Below, one piece after another: positions 23,132-28,743 of a stretch of DNA of 28,743 bases. Location: contig WQUS01000115.1 in NCBI GenBank assembly GCA_009781965.1, positions 1 through 28,743 on the forward strand, read 5' to 3'. The position numbers were made by a program, and so were the translations under genes. The number at the start of each line of letters is the position of its first letter. The stretch's first letter is position 1. Under the pieces are notes generated by a model that ran no database searches, had not been told where the DNA came from, and was given only the letters and a program-made list of their open reading frames with translations. Origin of the DNA: Bacillota bacterium. GTDB taxonomy: Bacteria > Bacillota > Desulfotomaculia > Desulfotomaculales > Desulfallaceae.

Positions 23132-23806
23132 ATGTCAAGAGTAGCGCAAGTACTGGCGCTGCCCAAACAGTTTGGCAAAACCGGCGGTTATGATCTTCAG
23201 GTTGTCAGCTCTCAAGCGTCGGTGCAGGATTACCTCGATGCTTTAAACCGGGCGGTGGAGGAATTGCCTTTAAGCCGCAGCCGGAACAAAGGGACCGACT
23301 GCGCCGGCTGCGATTTGTGCTGCGGGGAACGTGCGCCCCTTACCTGGCCTGACATAGGGAGACTAAGAAAACATCTTGGTTTGAACGGGGAGCTCCAGAG
23401 CCTGCTGGATCGGGTGGCCCATATTGCGGTAGACGGCCCGGTGGTCGACATTACTCTTCGCCGTGCAGAGGACGGCCACTGCTGTTTCCTGGACCGAAGC
23501 AAAAAACTGTGCACCATTTATCCGGCCCGACCGCTGGTTTGTCAAACCTTTATCTGCTGTAACGGAACCGGCCGGGCGGCCGGAGTGCGTAAATGGGTGG
23601 TTAATTTGGGTGAAGACGAGTTGGTGCGCCAGTGGCTGCAGCAGGCCGCGGCGCGAGGGGAAAAACCGCGTTATCATTGGGGGAACCGGCCCAATCTGCG
23701 GCTTGACGACTGGCAGCCTAACGCCTTTACGGGCCTTAAGCAGTACTGTCAAGTACTGCTTAAGGATATTTTGCCGCCTGATTTATGGCATAAGTTGTTA
23801 AAATGA
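23132..23806 (+). CDS. YkgJ-family cysteine-cluster protein
   Basis: 224 residues. Cysteines C57, C60, C63 and C64 (DCAGCDLCCGE), C117-C118, C127 (KLCTIYPARPLVC) with C137, and C142-C143 match the YkgJ/UPF0153 zinc- or iron-chelating domain. The biochemical function of the family is unknown; a metal cluster is very likely. The ATG at 23132 is 7 nt after GGGAGGA; the frame from 23117 includes that site and is not used. It starts just after the acidic protease stop, so both are probably cotranscribed. Confidence 0.87.
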   Translation: MSRVAQVLALPKQFGKTGGYDLQVVSSQASVQDYLDALNRAVEELPLSRSRNKGTDCAGCDLCCGERAPLTWPDIGRLRKHLGLNGELQSLLDRVAHIAVDGPVVDITLRRAEDGHCCFLDRSKKLCTIYPARPLVCQTFICCNGTGRAAGVRKWVVNLGEDELVRQWLQQAAARGEKPRYHWGNRPNLRLDDWQPNAFTGLKQYCQVLLKDILPPDLWHKLLK

Positions 23807-23832
23807 CACTGGGAAATGGCGCTGTTAACTGC

Positions 23833-24996
23833 TTAACGCACTTTTCTGCTGAGCCTGGCGGTGTGCTTTTTCAACAGCAGTTTATATTTATCGTATTGTT
23901 CTTGCAGATATTCCCGGCCTTTAAACTTGGGATTGTTCAGCACCGTGAAGCCGAGCAGCGCCAGCAGGAGGAGCAAAACCAGGAACAAGGCTGTTTTCCA
24001 GCTTTGGCGAATGCTGGCCGGGCTGTTGATACCCTCAGTGGCGGTATTTCCATTGGCGCTGTTCTGCAGCTGATCAGCAGGCGGCGGATCCAGACCCAGC
24101 AATATCGGTACTGATTGTGCCAGTAGGCTAATACCGTTTTCGGCCGCCCTTTTTTCGTTGGTGTAAGTGCCGGCCTCAATAAGCAGGGCGGTGGAGAGCA
24201 GATCCTGGTTATAATTACCATGGGCAATATAAATTTCCTTCACCAGTTTAGGGTTTTGTTTATTGCTAAAAGCCAGCAGCCGCTTGGCGAAATCCAGGTT
24301 AGCAGCCATTTTGGGGTTCTGCCGCCCAACCACCAACCGCAGTTGGGTGGCTTGCCGATCAGCGGCGTGCTCGTAAAATTTGGGGTTGTCCACACCGTCC
24401 CGGTGCACGTCAAACATGGCCGCCGGTCTTTTTTTGAGCAATTTGAACGCGGTCCGGCGGGAGCGGTAGTAAGCGTTGGCGTCATGGGGGTCGTGGGGCG
24501 TGCGATCGTAAAGGACATTAACCTGTTCCTTTTTTAAAGCGGTGCTTAAGGAATTGCCCACCTGATAAATGCCCCCCTTAAAAGGGATGGTGTAGGTGCC
24601 GTCCGAAGGCAGGTAGGATTCATCCGAATGAGTATGATATATGGCGATCGGGCGTTTGACCCATTCGTCTTTAGCCGCTGCCGGTATTGTAAGATGGTCA
24701 TAATATTTAACCATGGCCAGATAATCTTGATCCCGGCCCATCAGTTCCACCCGGGCAATTTTTTTCCTTATTGCCGTCACCCGGTAATGCAGCCCGCCGG
24801 CGCTAATAATTTCGTCGCCGATATAGGGATGGCGCGAAGTTATGGTCACCAGACCGCCCTTTTGATTGACGAAACGGTAATTGTTGCCGGTTTGATGGTC
24901 GTTGTTTGCTTTATTGCCGCCTTGCACAATCAGGAATAATAGCGCCAGCAGTAATAATAAACCCAACGGAAAAACAGTTTTAAATTTGCACATCAC
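23833..24996 (-). CDS. spoIIP: Stage II sporulation protein P, with extra C-terminal membrane segment
   Basis: 387 residues. SpoIIP is the peptidoglycan amidase and endopeptidase of the engulfment machine (with SpoIID and SpoIIM). Key residues: H121, H123 and E126 in IYHTHSDESYLPSDG, H198 in FDVHRDG, and E264 in LLIEAGTYTNE. A normal N-terminal anchor lies at about 9-25. Unusually, a second hydrophobic stretch at about 335-353 (TALFLVLLLLLALLGF) near the C-terminus is followed by a basic tail. This suggests both ends are anchored. A GTG at 24996 and an ATG at 24993 are both possible after GGGAG. Convergent with ykgJ, without a clear terminator between. Confidence 0.92.
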   Translation of the reverse strand: MMCKFKTVFPLGLLLLLALLFLIVQGGNKANNDHQTGNNYRFVNQKGGLVTITSRHPYIGDEIISAGGLHYRVTAIRKKIARVELMGRDQDYLAMVKYYDHLTIPAAAKDEWVKRPIAIYHTHSDESYLPSDGTYTIPFKGGIYQVGNSLSTALKKEQVNVLYDRTPHDPHDANAYYRSRRTAFKLLKKRPAAMFDVHRDGVDNPKFYEHAADRQATQLRLVVGRQNPKMAANLDFAKRLLAFSNKQNPKLVKEIYIAHGNYNQDLLSTALLIEAGTYTNEKRAAENGISLLAQSVPILLGLDPPPADQLQNSANGNTATEGINSPASIRQSWKTALFLVLLLLLALLGFTVLNNPKFKGREYLQEQYDKYKLLLKKHTARLSRKVR

Positions 24997-25168
24997 GCCA
25001 CAACTCCCTGATTATACCTGAAAGATGCTTGAAATAACTTAACTTAAAAGAATTTTTCCCCGAACCGGCGGAGAATTATTATCCTTTTGCCGAGAAAAAA
25101 ATATAATGCTGTATCTAGTGTTGTGCCATTTGCGCGGAATAAAAACAAGCTCCGGGAGTTGGTTGCTG

Positions 25169-25507
25169 ATGAATAACCAAGAAACGCCGCCTTGTCCCAG
25201 CGGACGTTACTTAAAGATTGCCGCAGGCGACACCCTTTACCTGATTGCCCAGCGGGTGGGCACCACAGTTTCCGAATTGCTTTTGTTAAATCCTGGTCTG
25301 GATCATTTGCAGCTGCAGATCGGGCAACTGCTGTGCATCCCTCAGCGACCCTGTCCTTCCATGGTTTTCTGGGAAGTATCACCGGGCGATACTCTTTTTA
25401 CTATCGCCAAAGCCTCCGGTACCACCGTAGGGAAGCTGTTGGAGTTAAATCCGGGCATTGATCCCTTGAGCTTGCAGATTGGGCAGGCGGTTTGCCTGCC
25501 CGGGTAA
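25169..25507 (+). CDS. Double LysM-domain protein
   Basis: 112 residues made of two LysM repeats (about 13-57 and 66-110; IAAGDTLYLIAQRVGTTVSE and VSPGDTLFTIAKASGTTVGK), each ending in a xQIGQxxCxP motif. LysM binds peptidoglycan or chitin-like glycans. No signal peptide is seen, so it may be exposed on the spore or released by lysis; the SpoIIP neighbour fits a spore-envelope role, as inference. The ATG at 25169 is 10 nt after CGGGAG; a TATAAT at 25102-25107 could be its -10. Confidence 0.86.
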   Translation: MNNQETPPCPSGRYLKIAAGDTLYLIAQRVGTTVSELLLLNPGLDHLQLQIGQLLCIPQRPCPSMVFWEVSPGDTLFTIAKASGTTVGKLLELNPGIDPLSLQIGQAVCLPG

Positions 25508-25514
25508 GCAAAGT

Positions 25515-25548
25515 CTCGAGGTTCGAGGTTCGAAGTTCGAGGTTCGAT
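25515..25548 (+). repeat. TTCGA-rich repeat block 3
   Basis: Units GTTCGAG/GTTCGAA starting CTCGAGGTTCGAGG, as in the blocks at 4281 and 16222. It lies just after the LysM gene and 20 nt before the deleted hairpin element E, repeating the neighbourhood of block 1 with copy A. Confidence 0.8.
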
Positions 25549-25568
25549 TTAAAGCTACTGGGCAGTGA

Positions 25569-25636
25569 GTTTACTGTTCACGCGTTACTGTTTGGCGTGC
25601 CTGGGCTTAGAGTACCAACAAACACTGAACAGTAAC
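25569..25636 (-). repeat. Palindromic element, copy E (inverted, core deleted)
   Basis: Read on the minus strand it starts GTTACTGTTCAGTGTTTGTTGG, continues to the outer part of the left arm (GGCACGCCAA) and then jumps to AACAGTAACGCGTGAACAGTAAA of the right end. The loop, the whole right arm and part of the left arm are missing. No other feature is seen in the gap 25637-25816 before the MFS gene. Confidence 0.8.
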
Positions 25637-25816
25637 AGCCGATTTGATCGGGGCAGACAAATTTACTTTCCAGCCAGGAAAATAAATTCGTCATGCAGAA
25701 AAGGACATGCATATGACGATATCTGACGACATCTGGCGTTCGACAATTCATCAACAATTCTTCAAGACGAACAGCACTTATAGACGCAACGCGCCGCTAA
25801 ACTGGAGGAGAGTAGA

Positions 25817-27280
25817 ATGGAAAAGGTTAGAGATAGGGATAGGGATTTAAAGCGCTATACGCTGCTGGTGTCATCCGCCGCCGGTTTTCTGGCGCCTTTT
25901 ATGGGCAGTTCGGTCAACCTGGCGATCCCGTCCATCGGTCTGGCATTTAACGCCAGTACTTATATGTTAAGCTGGCTGGCGACCAGTTATATCCTGGCCT
26001 CGGCAGCCTTATTGCTGCCCTTTGGACGCTTGGCCGATATTATCGGCCGGAAGAAAATATTTGTCATTGGTATAATTACTTTCTGCCTTTTTACGCTGCT
26101 GTGCGGGCTGGCTTGGTCCATTGAGTCCCTGGTAGTCTTCCGTGTCCTGCAGGGTATTGCCAGCGCCATGCTTTTCAGCACCAGTATGGCCATCCTCACC
26201 TCGGTATTCCCGCCCTATGAACGGGGTAAGGTGTTGGGCATCAACGCGGCTGCCGTATATGTAGGCTTGTCTTTGGGACCGGTTTTGGGCGGGGTAATTA
26301 ATCACAACTTTGGCTGGAAGTACATTTTTTTAATGACCGCGTTGATTTCCCTTGGTGTTGTTGTGCTTGCTTTGGGCAAGCTGAAAGGCGAATGGACCGG
26401 CGCCCGGGGTGAAAAATATGACTTTGGCGGCGTGGCTTTATATGTGGTCGGTCTGGTGGCGCTGACCTATGGGTTTTCGTCGGTGGCCGCTTCCCAATGG
26501 GCCTGGCTCTTTATGGGAGTCGGCCTGGTTTTGATAGTATTATTTGTCATGTGGGAGGTGCGTGTGCGGCAGCCGATGATAGACATGCACCTGTTCACTA
26601 ACAACCCCCCCTTTGTTTATTCCAATCTGGCGGCGCTTATAAATTACAGCGCCACCTTTGCGGTGGGTTTTCTGCTTTCTTTGCACTTGCAATTAGTAAT
26701 GGGTTATAATTCCCAGGCTGCCGGACTGATTCTGCTCGCCCAGCCGGTTTTAATGGCGGTGGTATCGCCAATTTCCGGCAGATTTTCCGACTTGGTGGAA
26801 CCACGGATCTTGTCCTCCTGGGGCATGGCCCTGACCGCTTTGACCCTGGTTTGTCTTTGTTTTATTAGCGCGACTATGCCCTTGTGGATCTTGATAGCCG
26901 ATCTGGCCGTTCTGGGCATTGGCTTGAGTTTGTTCTCCACCCCCAACAGCAACGCGGTAATGAGCGCGGTGGAAAAAAGTTATTATGGGGTTGCCGCTTC
27001 TGCCCTGGGGACTATGCGCATGGTCGGACAAGCTTTAAGCATGGCGATTGTGACCATGGCCTTGGCAATGTATGTGGGGCATACTGAGCTCACCGCCGTT
27101 AATGGCGAACATCTTTTGGCCGGCGCCAGACTGGCGTTAATTATTATGTCCGTGCTTTGTTTTGTGGGTATCTTTGCCTCCCTGGCCAGAGGCAAAGCCG
27201 GAGGGGCGAAAGACACAGCCGCCAAATTGTCCCGGGCCGGCGGCCGGGCTGGCAATGCCGGCCCAAAGGGCGAAAATTAA
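25817..27280 (+). CDS. MFS drug-type exporter (14-TM, DHA2-like)
   Basis: 487 residues with about 14 hydrophobic segments. Motif A (GRLADIIGRKKIFVIG) and motif C-like (GLSLGPVLGGVI) mark a proton-coupled drug exporter of the DHA2/EmrB group. The C-terminal tail is cytoplasmic and Gly/Lys-rich. AACTGGAGGAG stands before the ATG. No regulator gene of TetR or MarR type is adjacent. Substrate unknown. Confidence 0.92.
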   Translation: MEKVRDRDRDLKRYTLLVSSAAGFLAPFMGSSVNLAIPSIGLAFNASTYMLSWLATSYILASAALLLPFGRLADIIGRKKIFVIGIITFCLFTLLCGLAWSIESLVVFRVLQGIASAMLFSTSMAILTSVFPPYERGKVLGINAAAVYVGLSLGPVLGGVINHNFGWKYIFLMTALISLGVVVLALGKLKGEWTGARGEKYDFGGVALYVVGLVALTYGFSSVAASQWAWLFMGVGLVLIVLFVMWEVRVRQPMIDMHLFTNNPPFVYSNLAALINYSATFAVGFLLSLHLQLVMGYNSQAAGLILLAQPVLMAVVSPISGRFSDLVEPRILSSWGMALTALTLVCLCFISATMPLWILIADLAVLGIGLSLFSTPNSNAVMSAVEKSYYGVAASALGTMRMVGQALSMAIVTMALAMYVGHTELTAVNGEHLLAGARLALIIMSVLCFVGIFASLARGKAGGAKDTAAKLSRAGGRAGNAGPKGEN

Positions 27281-27305
27281 ATTTCAATCTTTTTTAATCA
27301 CTTCT

Positions 27306-27337
27306 TGCAATTAAGCTAAAATGTGTCACACATACTC
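27306..27337 (+). promoter_or_regulatory. Candidate sigma-G promoter of the SASP gene
   Basis: CATACTC at 27331-27337 matches the forespore -10 (CATACTA) in six of seven bases; TGCAAT at 27306 with 19-nt spacing fits the -35 only partly. SASP genes are forespore-expressed in known spore formers. Confidence 0.38.
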
Positions 27338-27405
27338 GATAGATTTGAGGGAACCATAACATTGAAAGTGAGAAACAACTAATTGACAAAAGGGGGTTAT
27401 TTTAA

Positions 27406-27651
27406 TTGGCTACAGGACAAAGGAGTAATCGTAAACTGGTCCCACAGGCTTCCCAAGCGATGGAACAATTTAAATATGAAACAGCGGCCGAACTGGGCAT
27501 TCCCAACTATCACGGTTATCTTGGCGACGTACCTTCCCGGATCAACGGTTCGGTAGGAGGCAACATGGTCAAGAAAATGATTGCCTCTTACGAACAGAGT
27601 CTGGCTCAAGGTCAACAACCGCCGACTCCCCAGATGACCAACAAGCTTTAA
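27406..27651 (+). CDS. Alpha/beta-type small acid-soluble spore protein
   Basis: 81 residues. Typical SASP parts are visible: LVPQASQAMEQFKYETAAELG around the germination protease site, and GDVPSRINGSVGGNMVKKMI, the second conserved block. It coats and protects spore DNA, then is degraded by GPR at germination. It starts with TTG, preceded by AAAGGGGG. A perfect hairpin terminator follows. Confidence 0.95.
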   Translation: MATGQRSNRKLVPQASQAMEQFKYETAAELGIPNYHGYLGDVPSRINGSVGGNMVKKMIASYEQSLAQGQQPPTPQMTNKL

Positions 27652-27661
27652 GACAAGTAAT

Positions 27662-27700
27662 CAAAATACTGCCGGCCTGAAGAAGGCCGGCAGTATTTTG
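27662..27700 (+). terminator. Terminator of the SASP gene
   Basis: A perfect 17-bp stem (27662-27678 with 27684-27700), 5-nt loop; its base pairs AAAA/TTTT, so the T tract lies within the stem. Only four nucleotides separate it from hairpin element D. Confidence 0.75.
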
Positions 27701-27703
27701 ATC

Positions 27704-27846
27704 GTTACTGTTCAGTGTTTGTTGATCCTCAAAGTGAATACGGCACGCCAAACCGTTAACCGTAAGCGATTTCTCAGCGAGCATGAGCGCACGGTTAACG
27801 GTTTGGTGTGCCGCTCGATGCCGAACAGTAACGTGTGAACAATAAC
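27704..27846 (+). repeat. Palindromic intergenic element, copy D (most complete)
   Basis: Copy D, 143 bp, with both outer ends. GTTACTGTTC (27704-27713) is the exact reverse complement of GAACAGTAAC (27823-27832), which is repeated as GAACAATAAC to 27846. Core arms 27741-27763 and 27791-27813 pair over 23 bp with one G-U position. The loop 27764-27790 has the tip CTC-AGC-GAG. It lies between the SASP and DUF1540 genes. Confidence 0.92.
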
Positions 27847-27943
27847 TTTCTATCGGGAACTTTGGAAAGGGATGGGTAGCCTGCTTGGCATATATTTGCA
27901 TAAATTTTTATTTTTCGGATACCATAGCCATGGAGGTGAAAAA

Positions 27944-28093
27944 ATGGCCAATATCAAATGTAATGTTACGGAGTGCGGTTTTAATAATTCCGTGGAATGC
28001 GCGGCTCCGATGATCCACGTGGATCGGAACAGTACCAAAAGCGCCGGCACTTCGGAACACACCAAATGTGAAACTTTCAAGCCCAAGAAATAG
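27944..28093 (+). CDS. DUF1540 small Cys-rich protein
   Basis: 49 residues with the DUF1540 pattern: C6-x4-C11, C19 and C43, and the start IKCNVTECGFN. Small metal-binding-type proteins of this family are common in sporulating Clostridia; function unknown. GGAGGTG lies before the ATG at 27944. A terminator follows directly, so it is a single-gene unit. Confidence 0.9.
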   Translation: MANIKCNVTECGFNNSVECAAPMIHVDRNSTKSAGTSEHTKCETFKPKK

Positions 28094-28112
28094 GATGATA
28101 ATCTACCAGAAG

Positions 28113-28143
28113 AAACCGGCACAATGGGGTGCCGGTTTTTTTT
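28113..28143 (+). terminator. Terminator of the DUF1540 gene
   Basis: AAACCGGCAC / GTGCCGGTTT (28113-28122 with 28129-28138), a 6-nt loop, and eight T residues. A model intrinsic terminator. Confidence 0.95.
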
Positions 28144-28267
28144 CTTAACAGTCATTCTTTTTAGCAGTAACCATTTAAGGATTGTTTTTCTCAAATCTTT
28201 TCTGCTAAGACTTGATTTAATGTGCTGTTATAATTAAAATATATTTGTTAGTGGTTACGGGGTTAAA

Positions 28268-28296
28268 TTGTTTTTCATAGTCGCATTATATAAAAT
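28268..28296 (+). promoter_or_regulatory. Candidate promoter of the last gene
   Basis: TTGTTT (28268-28273), a 17-bp spacer and TAAAAT (28291-28296). It ends 24 nt before the TTG start. Confidence 0.45.
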
Positions 28297-28319
28297 AACC
28301 AGATTAAGGGGGAATTAGT

Positions 28320-28631
28320 TTGAGTTTTGAAGTTTACAGACCGAGATCTACCAGAGATAACATGGTGGCTTTAACCAAGCACCACATCAGGTTGGGCGGC
28401 AAACTGGCAGAAAAATTAGGCAGCGGACGGGTGGAGGTGGCCTATGATAAGGAAACAGGCAAACTCAGGATCCGTGGCGTGAAAGAGGGCGGCATGCTGC
28501 TGAATAAAAACAAAATTGGCGCCCGGGGTATTTTTAGCTTTTTTAATATCGAAGACAAAAAAGGCAATTATCGCGCTGATTATGATGAAAAGACCAAAGT
28601 GGTTTATGTTTACCTGCATCCGGCGGACTAA
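28320..28631 (+). CDS. Small protein of unknown function
   Basis: 103 residues, not recognised. It is basic in the first half (RPRSTRDNMVALTKHHIRLG) and rich in beta-type alternation later (VEVAYDKETGKLRIRGV, DEKTKVVYVYLHPAD), with no cysteine, signal or membrane segment. It starts with TTG after AAGGGGG. It has its own terminator and a probable promoter, so it is a real single-gene unit. The beginning could bind nucleic acid, which is only a charge-based guess. Confidence 0.75.
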   Translation: MSFEVYRPRSTRDNMVALTKHHIRLGGKLAEKLGSGRVEVAYDKETGKLRIRGVKEGGMLLNKNKIGARGIFSFFNIEDKKGNYRADYDEKTKVVYVYLHPAD

Positions 28632-28634
28632 ACA

Positions 28635-28681
28635 GCTGCTGCTAATACCAGTTTAAAATGTGTATTAGCAGCAGCCTTTTT
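28635..28681 (+). terminator. Terminator of the last gene
   Basis: GCTGCTGCTAATAC (28635-28648) pairs perfectly with 28662-28675, followed by CTTTTT. Strong. Confidence 0.93.
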
Positions 28682-28706
28682 ACGATTAACAATTTAGTGG
28701 ACCGGC

Positions 28707-28743
28707 GCGACAAGTGTTTGGCCTGGCGCCGAAAACCTGTCGC
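28707..28743 (+). repeat. Imperfect inverted repeat at the window edge
   Basis: GCGACAAGTGTTTGGC at the left and its partner ending GACCTGTCGC-like at the right pair in 13 of 16 positions. The window ends inside or at the end of it, so its full extent is unknown. Confidence 0.45.

Noticed and set aside
25011..25017. TATAAT on the minus strand before spoIIP
   Set aside because: It is too close to the ribosome binding site; a transcript start there would remove the binding site.

Overview
The window looks like a chromosomal stretch from an anaerobic, endospore-forming Clostridia-type Firmicute, probably of the Peptococcaceae / Desulfotomaculum-Pelotomaculum kind. That placement is an inference from gene content: SpoIIP, an alpha/beta-type SASP, a DUF1540 protein, strong GGAGG-type ribosome binding sites with TTG/GTG starts, and acyl-CoA/Etf redox genes of anaerobic metabolism. 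No rRNA, tRNA, CRISPR array or intact transposase gene was found.

Region 1 (48-6791) is a CoA-ester catabolism cluster on the + strand: ferredoxin-nitroreductase, acyl-CoA synthetase, DUF35 zinc-ribbon protein with its thiolase partner, a methylmalonyl-CoA-epimerase-like VOC protein and a long acyl-CoA dehydrogenase. Region 2 (8565-11419) supplies the electron carrier, etfB-etfA, followed by a short GlcD-like FAD-binding protein. Together these genes could activate an acid, oxidise it and cleave it thiolytically. The hydratase and 3-hydroxyacyl dehydrogenase steps are not in the window. Between the two regions (6931-8388) sits a phage-style switch: a LexA/CI-like repressor facing a small Cro-like HTH gene across three evenly spaced operators, followed by a small zinc-ribbon gene. 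proA follows at 11485-12780.

Region 3 (12781-14139) is visibly AT-rich: a perfect 20-bp hairpin, a lipoprotein gene broken by one in-frame TAA, and a VanZ-like gene that runs into the next gene tail to tail. Region 4 (14108-17393, - strand) is an envelope-stress type set: HtrA protease, OmpR-type regulator and HAMP histidine kinase. Region 5 (17912-21867) holds a Na/Pi cotransporter-PhoU fusion, a Spy/CpxP-like secreted protein, a double zinc-ribbon protein and exonuclease III. Region 6 (21989-25507) holds a membrane-anchored serine protease with a very acidic tail, a YkgJ-like Cys-cluster protein, SpoIIP and a LysM protein. Region 7 (25817-28743) holds an MFS exporter, SASP, DUF1540 and an unrecognised small protein.

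The most striking signal is a family of about 140-bp intergenic elements (copies at 4335, 6819, 17512 and 27704, plus a deleted inverted copy at 25569). Each intact core has a 22-23-bp stem around a conserved 27-nt loop. Between copies the stem bases change in compensating pairs, and both single-arm changes give G-U pairs, which points to selection on a folded RNA or to a structured mobile repeat. Other repeats are TTCGA-rich blocks (4281, 16222, 25515), a 16-bp triple repeat (19804) and a 5 x 20-bp repeat that starts in the last codons of exonuclease III (21856).
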